A stretch of DNA of 64,000 nt, taken from assembly GCF_001039355.2 (NCBI RefSeq), contig NW_019775638.1:134189-198188 (forward strand), read 5' to 3'. The notes under the pieces were generated by a model. That model did not search any database. It had not been told where the DNA came from and saw nothing but the letters and a program-made list of their open reading frames with translations. Positions within the stretch are counted from its first letter, which is position 1, and each line of letters starts with the position of its first letter. Below are positions 51,812-64,000 of the stretch, one piece after another. This stretch comes from Lingula anatina. Its lineage: Eukaryota; Brachiopoda; Lingulata; Lingulida; Lingulidae. Made by a program: the position numbers and the translations under genes.

Positions 51812-52388
51812 TGACCATTTATATCAACATTGTACCCAGTGTAAACAGATTCTTGAAATAGTTGCATTAATCAATGCAACCAAAACATATATGATACGTT
51901 TTTAAAATATGAATAAGGAAATAAAGATAAATCTTACCATACACTTCAATTCTATAGTTCCCTATTATACACATCATTAGTAATCAAAACCAATGGTTGA
52001 CATACAATGATAAAGGAAGACTAGGCAGTGCAAAACTTGATTTTAATTAAGTGTACGTCATTTAAAGACAGATTCAAAATAAATAGCCTTCCATAATATA
52101 TGACCACATGTACAATGATGTATCTAGAATCCATAAGTTTGCATACACCCTAAGGTTTGCATGTTGGTTACAAACTGTTCCATGAATTCCAATCTTAAAT
52201 CTAAAACTATACACCCTCATTTTAAGATATATATCTAGTTCACTTATAGACTTATCTGTCTCCATGGCCACATTTTGGCAGCATAATCAAAGGAACTGTT
52301 CAAGGGAATATAGGGCAAAAAATTATTGGTTTAAGCTAATGTAATGGCTTTCTTGTACAAACCATCCATTCCTGAACATGTTCCACGC

Positions 52389-52556
52389 CAGACCCGTAGC
52401 GAGAGGGGTTCGGGGGGTTCGAAAGAACTGCCCCTTTTGTTGGGAAAAGGTCCACTCAGGGTAACATTTGATCTAGGTTCATGAAGCTTTTATGGAACAA
52501 AGTCCATTTTTTCGGAAAAAAGAACCCCAATTTTAAAATTGCTGGCTACGGGCCTG
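52389..52556. mobile_element. 168-bp MITE, CAGRCCCGTAGC family, copy 1
   Basis: The terminal inverted repeats are CAGACCCGTAGC and GCTACGGGCCTG. Flanking CACGC/CATGC may be a 5-bp target duplication with one change. It is the same length as, and inverted relative to, the copy at 59134-59301, sharing GGGGTTCGAAAGAAC-type and AATTTTAAAATTGCTGGCTA-type internal sequence. Confidence 0.85.
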
Positions 52557-53501
52557 CATGCTTAGAACTTCCCTATAGATACAGGTTCCTTTACAGTTTC
52601 ATGAAGTGATGATCCACCACCTGCCCACCCCTGCCAGGAGAAGCACTAGAACTTTTGCAAGGCTGCCGAGAAAAACATTTAATCAACATTTGTTTTATTC
52701 AGTGCTTTAATCTCACACAGTGCCTCCTAAGATCACTGTGTCCCTTCTAAGAGTTATACTTGATTTAATTTTCTTTATAACTGTTCACTAAAAACACTTG
52801 TTTAATGTTTATGCTTTGTGTGAGACTCTTGGTTGTTATAAATATTAAACTTTATGTAACAAAATATAGGGTGTGTATATATTTTCAAACAAACAAACAA
52901 ACAAAAATACACTTAGCCCTTAAAAGACAGAAGGCACTTGTACTAGAATGAGGTCCATATTCCTTTGCTAGAACACAGAATTCACAGAATATTTCTGAAA
53001 TACATCAAAAATTGGTTTTGAAATGCTACATGATGTGTCATTTTTATCCCCATCTTTTGACTAAAGAAGAAAATTATCAATGCTTTTGTTTCAGGCTATA
53101 AGTTAATTTTAAGAATGCATATACTTTAGGCTAAAAGTTCATTTTAAAGAGTGCTGTAACATTGCAACAGATCTCCACACTTGTTCTACAAACTATAGAA
53201 TATTCTAATAGTTAATGAAAATGATCAAACTGACAATGACATACAGTAAGTCATAATGACTTAATTTACAAAACATCATTAAATATCTGAATTTACTAGT
53301 TATTATTTATAATTGAACTCTTAGCAGTTCTATGTATTTTATTTTTGCATTATCTAGTTATTTGGCTTTATAATTCATTATCTCATATAAATAATGCATT
53401 TAGCTCTGAATAGATATCAGAAATAAGCACCCTGTGTTTGAAATCTCTGCATTCACAATGATGTGGTCCATCTTGCATCCCCCATACACTGCTGCCATCT
53501 G

Positions 53502-53719
53502 TTAGTCTGTTTTCCCTTCTTGAAAGACCACATCAAACATCTTTTGGCCAAGCACTGTGCTTTTCACTAAAAAAGAGAGAAGACATTAAATCTTTATAGA
53601 AATTATTGATAGAAATACTTAAAGGGTAAAAATTGAGACAATAATTTTGACCAGTTGGCCAGGTATAAGTCACAGGCAGTCACCCCACATGAGGAAATCA
53701 GGTCAAGTTAAATTTCACT

Positions 53720-53753
<34 letters not shown>

Positions 53754-53886
53754 GGCATAGCCTACATTGCTGATATACATCAAAGCTTAGGAATCTTAAT
53801 CTACCATTAACTTTTTTCCGACTTATGAGAAACTTGTTACAACCACTGTCCCTAAAATAATACTCACTTGTAAAACATAAGTGTCT

Positions 53887-53922
<36 letters not shown>

Positions 53923-56900
53923 AGTATTAAAATTATCAAAAACACCTCGCTCACCAATGAAATTCTGTACAGACTTGGGCTTTTTCTTCCAGCAGACTCC
54001 TATAATATAGACAGGTATCCCGGACACCACACAGAGCACCCCTATCCCAGTGTCCCTGGTGGCAGCGTACAGAGGGACCACCAGGAGGAAGACAACAGCT
54101 ATCAGGAAACTGATGGGGATGATCAGGTTGAACTGGAAAGAAAATTAAATTATAGAAAAAAACTGAAATGCTCAAGTGTAAACAGCTCTAAGTTTAGCTG
54201 TTGTTTGAAGAAATTACAGTTACTATTAAGCTTGCCTCAGTTTTCGGCCTTACAAGCTCACGGTACCCTTACCGCTGGTAAGGCCTCATAGTAGTATGTA
54301 CAAAAAACTTGAGACACTTAAGTACCTCGAAATGTCCACGTTCTGACAATCTCTGTGGGTCCTCCGTTGTACCTTGTAGTATGTAAATCCAATTAAAAGT
54401 GTTTTCGTGTACCTTCAGGCACGAAGTTCATAAAGTTTTGGTCACTTTATTTCAGCTTCCTCCTGCACCGACACAACAGCACGCCATATTGTGGTACACT
54501 TGCGGAAAGGACGACCACCTTTTCAAGGTCGACCTCGAAATGGANCTATTAAGCCCTTTTCACATTGAGTAGCAAGGTACATAAACAGGGAATCGGTACT
54601 CTGGTTGAGTGACAGTGATAAGCACGAGTTTTTTGTAGGTAACTCCCTTGTGTAATTGCAGGGCTATGTAGTTGTCAATCCTCCTAGTAAGTAATTTAAT
54701 ACTGAAAAAAATATGTATACAGTAAGTTCTTGTGTGAAAAGGGTCTTATTTAAATTTGTGTGCATGATACAGCTGTGGATAACTCAACAGAAAGCCGCTG
54801 AGTCAGGAGTCAAAACATGACCAATTTACATTAAAAGTAAAAAAGAATGGCTTCAGCATCAACTACTGTGAATTTAGTTGCACTTATGTTGTCAGATCAT
54901 AAGAAAATTATGAATATAACTTTTATTCTGAAAGTCCTAATCAGAATTCCCATGAGCAGGCCATGCAGAGACAAGCCAAACTAACATCTTACATGTACAG
55001 CACAAGGGATAGGGTAAACCATTATATCTGCATTTATCATGGAAAACTATAATGTCTCTTACCTTGATAGGCCTGGGTCTGTCTGGTTCCTTAAAGCGTA
55101 GGTACACCATGCCTGTGATGGAGGCCCCCACTGACAACCACTGTACAAAGCTCATGTAGTTGATCAGTGCAAATACATCACTGGAGATTAACATCAGGAG
55201 GGACATGATGCCCTGGAAATGTATCAAAGTTTTTTTTTTCCTTCATATCATTCTTTTACTTCAGAAAAGATTTATGCTAGAAATGTGTCCTGGAATTTTA
55301 CAGGACAGGACATCACATTAAGTTTTTGTTAATAATTTGTTTCCAAGTGTAGATCTTTGCCAATGGTAATGTATATTTTTAAGCAGTGACATCACGGCTC
55401 TGCTGTGGGTGCATGTGGAGTTCTACACTCGCACCAGTGACATAACTATATTCCTAGCTGATAACCCCCTGCTTGTCCCCTTAACACCTGATGTGACCAA
55501 AATGCACAGAGGAGGACTCTAAATTCATGATTACAATCTGTGTGTCTTATCGCATTTAGGCACTCAGAAAATGTTGTTCCCTTTAAATCAATTTTTCAAT
55601 TTACCGTGAACAACATGGCTGGAGTTGGTGTGAATCTCTTGGAGTGAATCATTCCAAGGAAAGCTGGCAGGTGCCCCTCTCGAGCTCCAACAAAAAACAA
55701 TCTGAAATCAAGAGAAAATGTTGAAAACTCTGAATGGTTTACACACATTACTTAATGAAGCTTTCCATTAATTCTCACCAAGTGACTAATTTTTTTTTTT
55801 TTTTACATCTTCACATCTATTAAAACATTTATGCAGTTTTTACACGTGAAATCTCACAAGCTCCTAGACCATCCTGAGCTGCTACTTTTTTTTCTCAATC
55901 TATAAATACATTATTGAAATATGAATGTTTCTTCAAATAACCATATTATTATCAAGATTAGTCTAACCAAATGCAATAAAGAGACTAGCACGTACTCTCC
56001 TGTCATTCTCATGCCGTTTCTAGTACAAAACATCAAAATTATATTTGAATAAATTTTATAGAAATACTGAGACACATTTTTTACTTAAAGGACAATGTTC
56101 ATGTAAAAATCCATTTCTCGAATTTTGAAGATACAGCACTCAATCTATACACTAAAGGTATGTTTTAATCGATCCCCACCATTTAAAAATTATAAAAACA
56201 ATCTATTAGTAGAAAAAAAGAGTTTTAGTAAACCTCACCTCAATATGCAAAAATGAAGCAACAGATCTGGGTCACGTGGTACTGTGACGACAATCACGAT
56301 AAAGGTCTATGAGACTCAACTGAGCTGCATGGTGCATACAGACGGAGAAGTTAAGGAAAGTTGTGTTGAACGGAGTTGAGGAATTTTCGTTATGCCTCGG
56401 TGTGTTGCCGTGGGATTCACCAAAATTGCAGCTCTCGTTGACAATCTTTCTTTGTCTGTGACGGTCTTCCGTGACTTACTTACTAACTTCGGTGACAATA
56501 GTTGCGATGCTCTAGATCATGGTCACCTCAGGTGGTTTAGATCATATCAAGAGCTGGTAGTCTTTCAGATTAACTGTCATCAGTTGGCAAACTTACTGAT
56601 TGCTGATGCATTTTAAATGCATTGTAGTTGACCAAAAGCTCGTTTACAACAAACCTGTTAATTATGCACCGCTGCAATTCCCAAGCCAGGTAATAACAGG
56701 TATGAAACTCGTCTTGGTGGGCTTTCATATTTTTCAATATATCTCATTTATTTCATGGGGTTATTTTATTGGTATTTGTAAATGACGTTAAATATCAATA
56801 CTTAAACAATTAANTAATTTGTGTATTTGGATAAAGATATCGTTAGTTGGGCATGTTTTCTGAAGAATATGTTCCGTTCAGGCCATTCTGACGGCATGAA

Positions 56901-58623
56901 GCAAACTCTTTAATACATGCTAACATTAAAAACATGAGGCAGATTACTTTCCTACCTCCCTGAGGTAAAGATCAGTCCATTTACTCCTCCAAAACAAGAC
57001 AGAGCCACAGAAACTGGCATGATCCATGCCATCACACCATATATACGCTCTCCAAATGACTGAAATATAGCATACAAAAACCTTATTTCAAAGCAATGTT
57101 TATTGCTTTATTGACTAATGGAATGGCCATAAATCCAACATGGGTCCTCTATGGAATATATCACATAGTAGACTCCAATGGAAATTTTACTGGATATCCA
57201 AAAGAAAAAAAAAGAAAAAAAAAACACATTCTAGCATGTATACACTATACACTTTAAGTTACTCATATTTGGTATTATGAATGGATGGTTTACTATAAGA
57301 ATAATTGACCTTTGGAAGATTGAAAGTTTGAAAGTCTGTAGCTACATGACTCAGTTTGCTATGTGCAACACTTACCACAGCTACAGCATTGGAGTTGAGC
57401 ACTTCCTTAGGACTGAGAACAGCCAGATAGCCAACATTACCAAGAACATACACAAAGGAAACTATTGGGATAGCAATATAGATGGCTCTGGGGAGATTTC
57501 TGAAAATAATACATCTCTTGATTAGTCCACTTATCTGTAAACCATTTAGTTTTTTATATTTATTTTTATCCTAAACCACAGTGCATAATATTGTGGAAAC
57601 GTGTGGATAGTTAAAACTGAAGAATTAGTTAATAAGAAATTATGTGAAGAATGATGATAATTTAAAATCTGAAATACAGTTTCTTCCCTAATCTAATACC
57701 TTGTTCATATATACAGTGACATATAAGTAGGCCAGATATTAGTTTGTGAAATGTAAAAAAATATCTTACTTAAATGGTTCTATCATTTCTTCTGTAACAA
57801 AGTTCAAGAAGTTCCTAAAATAAAACAATAGGTAAGACATATAGAATATATGACAAACAATTTAGAATTTGACAAATTACTGAAAGCTATAAAGATTTTG
57901 CATATTGTCTGTTTTAACCCAAGCACGTTTTGAAACACTCTTGATTTGGATCAGACTGAAGGGGCAACCAATGAAGCGCAAAATGGTTACTTTATAAAAT
58001 ATATTTATATGTCATCACACTTCATAATTTTTCTGTACTTTTTTGGTCTATAGAGCAAAAATAACTGGAGAAAAAAAACAATGAAAATAAAGGCCACAAC
58101 TTACCAGCCTGCATATGCAAACAAGCCAGAATAAAGAGCCAGGGAGACATCCCCCACATCTGTGGTTGTCCCTTCCCAAGGTTCAGCAAAACTGTCTGTT
58201 TTACCTATAAATACACAGCACCTCTTGGTGTAAGGATCAGATGAAACAAGAAGACACCAACATCATATAACTACTAGAAAGAGTCAATTAAATGATCACA
58301 AGATGTGAGGATGACAGAACTGAAATACTTTTGGGTGTTAGAACTGGGTGAAAGGAGACATCACTATAATGATGATAACAGTAAGAGATATAATCTTAAT
58401 TTGACAAAATAATTTTTACAAGTTTTACCCAGATAATTGAGAAAGAGAGAGAGAACAAGGTTAAAGAAGATGAAAAAACAAATTTTTAAAATCTCACCCA
58501 TAATCAATACCACTACTCCTGTTAAAATGATAAGAACTAAAGCCAACAATTTGGCAATAGTGAATACATCTTGCACTCTTGTTGCCCATTTTACATTAGC
58601 TATATTGATTACCATTAAAATAC
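53502..58623 (-). CDS. SLC7A: SLC7 light chain of heteromeric amino-acid transporter (5' partial)
   Basis: Nine exons on the minus strand: 58623-58498, 58204-58105, 57814-57770, 57499-57376, 57059-56956, 55701-55605, 55212-55063, 54132-53955, 53566-53502 (stop). Phases fit and give 328 residues plus a split first codon. The sequence covers the later membrane helices of the LAT/y+LAT group: [40 protein letters not shown] (unwound TM6, substrate site), [47 protein letters not shown] and a short cytoplasmic tail. Full-length relatives have about 500 residues, so about 170 are missing: TM1-4 and the Cys that links to the SLC3A2 heavy chain. These exons should lie right of 64000 or were missed in the long intron. 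Substrate type (LAT, y+LAT or xCT) cannot be settled from this part. It converges with ELMO. Confidence 0.93.
53721..53751. repeat. Poly(A) tract of 31 bp
   Basis: An uninterrupted A run in the last SLC7 intron, that is, a T run in the sense of that gene. Confidence 0.85.
53889..53918. repeat. TA microsatellite
   Basis: About 15 AT units inside the last SLC7 intron, ending about 37 bp from the preceding exon's donor. Confidence 0.9.
56392..56616 (+). pseudogene. Possible decayed THAP-like transposon or gene fragment
   Basis: Inside an SLC7 intron, a 74-codon plus-strand frame begins [12 protein letters not shown], resembling the start of THAP zinc-finger domains, which are common at the N terminus of P-element and Kolobok-type transposases. 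The second zinc-binding Cys is missing (Phe instead), and the HRFP-like block appears only as VTVFRDLL. There is no clear continuation. I rate this as a weak resemblance; it may be a chance frame. Confidence 0.2.
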
Positions 58624-59133
58624 CTAAAATTGAAAATATATAAACTGACATAAGCAATGGTTGTTAAAAGGTGGAAATAAGGTAAAATTTGGCCAATTTG
58701 AAAACCAGGCATAATCTACAAACGAACAGTTTCTTTAGGATGTACATTACACTTTAATCTCAATGTAAAACAACAGATAACATTTAGCAATTAATTGAAC
58801 TTCATAACTTTTTTTTTAATTGCCAAAAAATATTTTTTTCATTTGCAGCAATGAAAAACATCAAATTTAACATGTGGCATGACTGTCACAACACACAAAG
58901 AATGCAGCAGATGCTTTCTGAAATGCAATCTTCTTCTCCAGCACAATTATCATTCATCTTCTGCACAGCCAGCTTCTTTAATGCAATCATACTTACGAAA
59001 AAAATGGTTCCACTAAACCCACACAAACAAAATGTATATTTTGTTTCATCCTATTGTAGTTTTTAAATAACTGAAGAATGGGAATTAAATCATAACACAA
59101 CAGTGACCACAAGGTCAATTTCCCGATAAAGTA

Positions 59134-59301
59134 CAGGCCTGTAGCCAGCAATTTTAAAAGGGGGGTTCTTTTTCTGAAAAAGTGGACCCTTTCCCATTAA
59201 AACTTCATGTACCTAGATCAAATTTTACCCATAGTGGACCTTTTCCTAGCAAAAAGGGTGGTTCTTTCGAACCCCCCGAACCCCCCCTGGCTACGGGCCT
59301 G
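59134..59301. mobile_element. 168-bp MITE, CAGRCCCGTAGC family, copy 2, 5-bp TSD
   Basis: Ends CAGGCCTGTAGCCAGC and GGCTACGGGCCTG, flanked by the perfect direct repeat AAGTA (59129-59133 and 59302-59306). It is inverted relative to the copy at 52389 and equally long. Confidence 0.9.
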
Positions 59302-61513
59302 AAGTATATGGGATATATAGACATACACCTCAAAACTCACACCAGCTCTATGTAGGTGTATGTTCACTATAATTTCATTCATGAATCTGTCTAAGTTTGC
59401 ATAAATATTAATAAGGTTTACATCCACCCTAAGCCACATCATATTTGACAAGTCTGACTAATGGAGACATATACCCATATCATGTAAGCAAAAATGGGGT
59501 TATGATTTTATCATTTATTAATGTGTAATATTGGCAATGACATAAAAACAACATACTGAATCAATTATGTATTGTGCTTTTTTTCCATGCCAATAGTACA
59601 CTGTTTGCAGGTGCATAGCTTCAAGTTCCATTCATACTTTCTCTACAGCTAGACACATTTGTCTACAGAATCACATATTTGTCAACAGAATCACACACAT
59701 GTCAACAGAAAGCCATAGAATATGTCAGCCAGAGGTAGTGCAGCTGTCATTCAGAAATGAAACAGCAAATACATTGTACTGCAGCACCACCACTACATGC
59801 AATAAGTCACTCTAAATTTTGCCTGTTAATCAATAATCCTTAAATTTATAGAACAATGTCACAGGTTTAATTTGTCTATTGTTGGCAAATTACCATGATG
59901 TTTTTTTTTTCTTTCTTTTTTTCTATTGGTAAACCTTGCATTTCTGCATTATTATCACACAGACATTTAAATTCAGTTCAATGTCAGAAATAATTTGATA
60001 ATATGCATGTCCAAATACATAGACTCCAGTGTTTGACACTAAAAATTGAAATATTAATGCAAACAATTGTGTTAATAGAGTCAATTAGGGACATTTTGAA
60101 GTATGTGCACTGCATTTTTAAATCTAAAACTTCACTGCCCAATTTCTCAATATTCATACTGTTTAACAGCACATATATCAAGACAAATATGCAATTTTAT
60201 TACATCTATAGCTCATTTTAAGCCAAATATAGTAAAACTTCCCTTTTTTGTTACATTGCATCATCATATACCTTCAGCACTTCAATTATCATTTCTGTCT
60301 CCCAGGTATCTATATATGTAAATTTCATCTGACCTTATTGTGCATTGCATCAGCATGCAGTTTTCTCTTTATTTCCTGAAACTTTAGTATTTTTTCTCTC
60401 CAATGATCAATAAATGTCAATAAATGTCATGCAAAAGATTTGGCAACAGATTTTTTTTTTGGGGGGGGGGGGGGGGGTTAAATTTTCTGATAAGTAATAC
60501 ATCACTTTTCATGCGGAGGATGTATGACAAAATGAAACAGTTATTAAAATGTGAAATATGCCACACAATTTTCCCTTTTTTTCTATACACTCTTTCTGCC
60601 TTATTACTCAAAGATTTCTCTCCAATTCTCTCACAACAAATGCCATCCTCAAATACAATCCAACTTAATAACTGAGGAAGCATTGCATCAGAAACACACC
60701 AACCTTTTCATCTGAATCATCAGTTTATACACATGATTTGTATTGATCTCTCTAACCACACATTATACATGGTACAAACACTTTGAGGAGGGGGGGGGGG
60801 AGGGGGAGGGGCTCAAACATACCATCCACTTGGATATCTATCAAGTCCTGAACTAATTTTATTAAACAGTCCATTTTTTTTCTAAAAGAAATACCGCAAT
60901 CCAATAACTGACCACAGATCTGTTTCACACATGATCTCAGTGACAGACACCGTGTAATACAATGATCATGAAAATTTCATACTGGAATATTTTATCACCC
61001 TGACTATCTCCAAACCAACAATTAATCTGCCCGATACTAAAGAAATATTACCATATTTTAAGTACAGGCACATGTGAAAAAAAAATGGGTATTCAAAGAA
61101 GGAACTGCACACGTACAGTAAGACAAAAGACAAAAACTGAAAAGAGAAATGAAATTTGGGAATCAACTTTACTATTTTTAAAAACTGTCTCCTACACTGC
61201 AGTGCCACAAGGATAATTCTGTCATAAACTACCCTCTACCAGGGCAAGAGATTGATTTTTCACAGATATGTCTCTAGATAAATAGACAGTCATTTTCCGT
61301 TTTTCCCTAAAAGTATATAATCTGCCACCCTGGTAGATGGTAGCCATAAACCCTTTTTAAAATACTCTACTGCCAGATGTCACTGCGTACACACAGCAGT
61401 ACAAAACATTTGACTAAGCTTGAAACACCCTGTGTTTCCTGTTGTCAAGATCCACAAAAGATAAAGTTATAGAAAAAACCTGCTCTGCTGAGTTCCTCTC
61501 GCTCCCAGTAAGT

Positions 61514-61632
61514 AAGACCCCATTCCCACAGATTTTAGATCGATCTATCCCTGTGGGGAGTCTCACTAGATTACTGTCAGCTTAGTGGGCTAAAGCGTCT
61601 GTCACGCCTAAATATCTGTGGGAATCGTCCCT
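61514..61632. mobile_element. MITE with AGATCGATC-type ends, copy 2 (shorter)
   Basis: Left end ACCCCATTCCCACAGAT and right end ATCTGTGGGAATCGTCC are inverted repeats. TTAGATCGATCTATC, GGGGAGTCTCACTAGATTAC and TGTCAG match the copy at 45485-45703 in inverted orientation. It appears to have an internal deletion relative to that copy. Confidence 0.7.
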
Positions 61633-63406
61633 TATTTTCAAAGAAACTGAAACTCAGGGTGAAGATATCAGGAAAGGGAGCGGCGCTTGAAGCTAAATGC
61701 AATTAGGTTATTATTTTCCTTGACATTATTTCTCGACTCTTTTAAAGACAGACAATACATTTGCAATGTTATCCCAGCCCACCTGAGGTTCTTTTCAGTG
61801 CACATGAACTGTTTTAACGGTTAATAACCTCTCTTTCATGCTGCTTAGTATTTCTGATAGCAAGTACATCATCTTCTCTATAATTATTTCTGCACTGAAT
61901 ACATCCCAACTCTCTACAAGGTTTATAATGTACATAATGGGCACTGAAAAGGTGGCTACACAGAAACAGATTGAAACAGATCAGACCTACTGGGATGCTG
62001 GTGTAGATGTCTTTTCGTCAGTGTCACTTTTCTCTCAAATGGGTTTGCAAACATCAGTAAAGATATTAACACTTGACTGAGTTATGACCTCCACAAGGGA
62101 GGTAAATTTTTTATGTTTTTGCATTCAGTGATTTGTTAGTTAACAGCTTTACTCATAAAGCAGTGGATTGTTGTACTGGAATAACGAGCATCATTTTTGT
62201 TTAAATTTGTTCATCAAGCATTGGATTTATGATTCATAAAATAATAAAGCGAAATCTTCCTGAGAGGCTACAGTAAGTTAAAGTGCACAAGTATCAAATA
62301 AATGGCACTGATAAAGTCAAAATTTTTTCAAAAAATCAACCCAGCTAAAAAAAGTGAAGTATTTAATAAATTTGTATTACTTTAGTAATTTTCTAATTTT
62401 ATGTTAAAACGGCCTATCAAGTTGTCTTAACAATGATACCTAACTTTTAAATAAAGTGTGGTTCAATAATTACCCTAGAGTTCCCAAAATCTGATGAAAT
62501 ACCTCAATGCAGCTTATCAATATAAAGGCAGACCCCTGAATGCCCAGGTAACATGATATAAGGTTATCTCCACTACAAGGGCAGGGGTTTGAGAGACAGC
62601 ACCCAAACTGATAAAATAACCCAAACGGAACAGTCTGCTTTATCAAGATAAAAGCAAAAGTAACCTCTGGGGCTGGTTTCATCAAATAGCCTACAACTGA
62701 AAGCCAGTCTCAGTTCTGAGGTATAAAATGTGGCTCTTTTTAGTTCAGGATGATTCCAAATAAGTCAACTAAAATGAAGTTACTATTTGTCTTATTAAAC
62801 ATAGGCCATTTTTCCTTTAAAAACAGTCCCTATATTTCATAAAAGTTAAATATCACTGGTTGGACAAGCCTGGAACAACTATTCTTGGTGGTAGGTTTGA
62901 TCAGCCATGTACAATTATTGGTCAATAATGGCTAAATTAAAAATATATCTTTTTGAACTGCAGGCAAGGTGAAGAATCAATAATCAATATTATAACTACT
63001 GTTACAGTAGAGCACAAACATCCATCTAGGATCAAACAAGACATTGCCAAGTAATTATGATCTAAAAATAAAAACCAACTCTCAGTCTTTGGGTCTTCTG
63101 TGGAACCAGATCCTGTAAAGGTGATTAAAATAACAGTATATTAAGGTTATCAGGAACCCAAAGAAAACTTGTCTGTGCATACAATAGGTTATCAGTGCAT
63201 GTTTCATGTGAAAGCACAGCTCCATCTTGATAAGGAGAAAGGGTTTTTTCAAAAAGGATAGAGTGATTTTAATCAAATGAAGTTGAATAATTATGCAAAA
63301 GAAAAAAGAAAAAATCTGAACTTCTGTCTCGAATCTATCACAATCAGTGGGTGTGTAAAAGGTAATACATGGTAAAAAGGTATTACATTAATAATTATTT
63401 CCTCTA

Positions 63407-63566
63407 CAGGGGTGGATTCAGAGATATATTCTGACATCTTCCAAATTATCTTTGTTGATCGGTTCTTCACTTTTGACCATCTTCCGACAGAAAAAACTAG
63501 ATAACTGTCAATGTAAACTTGAAAATCTAACCGGAAGACCCAGAAGACGCCCTAAATCCACCCCTG
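63407..63566. mobile_element. 160-bp MITE, CAGGGGYGGAT family, 5-bp TSD
   Basis: Ends CAGGGGTGGATTCAG and AAATCCACCCCTG, flanked by the perfect direct repeat CTCTA (63402-63406 and 63567-63571). It shares CATCTTCCGACAGAAAAAA and CCGGAAGACCCAGAAGACG with the element at 12915-13082, in inverted orientation. Confidence 0.88.
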
Positions 63567-64000
63567 CTCTATGATCAAAAAAGTTCCTAAAGACTTACTT
63601 TGTACTAAGTCCCAAATTTCTGAAATGGGTTGCTTTAAAGTGCTTCCAATAAAAAGGGGAGATAATAGGCCATTATGTTTTTAACAAATGCCTTTCAATT
63701 GACCTGAGTACATCTAAAATAACCCCATCTTCATTCAGTTTCTGCTTTTTTTTTGTTTTTTTTTTTTTTTTCAAGCCTGACTTTCCTATCCTACAAATAT
63801 TTCAAATTCCATTTTCCAGGCTGGCTTTCTATATATCTGATGTGGGGAAAATAGAGTTGTTCAACATTTTTTCATGAGCTAAATTCAAGCTATTAGTAAA
63901 TAATTCTTTTTAACCTGTATAATGTTGTTTTAATTGGCAGGTACAGACCACAAGGCACTATGATATCTCATAAGTACAGCACTAACTTACTGCACTTCCT

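Larger units (their letters stand above)
49041..53501. other. Convergent intergenic region, probably with the SLC7 3' UTR
   Basis: No coding exon is seen between ELMO and the SLC7 stop. Part of it is likely the 3' UTR of the minus-strand SLC7 gene; TTTATT at 50372-50377 (AATAAA on the minus strand) is one of several possible poly(A) signals. It contains a minisatellite (51581-51811) and a MITE (52389-52556). Confidence 0.4.
58624..64000 (-). other. Long SLC7 intron or upstream sequence
   Basis: The exon starting at 58623 has a good acceptor in phase 1, so coding sequence must continue upstream. I found no segment in 58624-64000 resembling TM1-TM4 of SLC7 proteins. The region is AT-rich with G-runs (60463-60478, 60789-60810) and three MITEs. 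A possible donor (GCAGTAAGTTAG on the minus strand) lies at the right edge near 63986, but no readable exon accompanies it. Confidence 0.5.

Noticed and set aside
53719-54081. 120-codon minus-strand frame as a stand-alone gene
   Set aside because: Only its first part is real: it belongs to the SLC7 exon 54132-53955, and the remainder is read-through into the intron.

Overview
The window is nuclear DNA from an animal, most likely a marine bilaterian invertebrate. It is AT-rich, with long GT-AG introns, eukaryotic tRNA genes, many small inverted-repeat elements (MITE-like) and abundant microsatellites. The gene set (hillarin/KY, sleepless-type Ly6, ELMO, SLC7) is typical of bilaterians. A lophotrochozoan or ambulacrarian is plausible, but the sequence alone does not settle the phylum. 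Three single N bases (28523, 54545, 56814) mark unresolved draft-assembly positions.

Layout, left to right: (1) 1-9392 (+), the 3' five exons of a giant hillarin/KY-like gene. Its first exon holds about 900 residues of YD-x-x-G repeats arranged in 179-181-residue super-repeats. It continues into a long disordered and coiled-coil region and a transglutaminase-like domain whose catalytic triad appears to be lost. (2) Two tRNA-Leu(CAG) genes at 11578 and 12282. (3) Two tandem three-exon genes (+) for small GPI-anchored Ly6/sleepless-like proteins, 13220-16214 and 18890-20889, with identical intron phases. (4) A tentative three-exon minus-strand gene, 27726-25096, for a small secreted Cys-rich protein. 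(5) A complete 21-exon ELMO (CED-12) gene (+), 29532-47589, encoding a 743-residue model. (6) Converging on it, the last nine exons of an SLC7 heteromeric amino-acid transporter light chain (-), 58623-53502. Its N-terminal exons were not found and probably lie beyond the right edge.

The genes do not form an obvious pathway; this is an ordinary stretch of animal chromosome. The more unusual material lies inside and between the genes: the very homogeneous protein super-repeats, decayed copies of ELMO exon ends within ELMO introns, a cluster of RFX X-box-like palindromes in the longest ELMO intron, a perfect 38-bp palindrome bounded by 8-bp direct repeats, and several MITE families, some with clear 5- or 7-bp target-site duplications. 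No single wholly new system is proven. The best candidate for something undescribed is the YD-x-x-G repeat/hillarin fusion.
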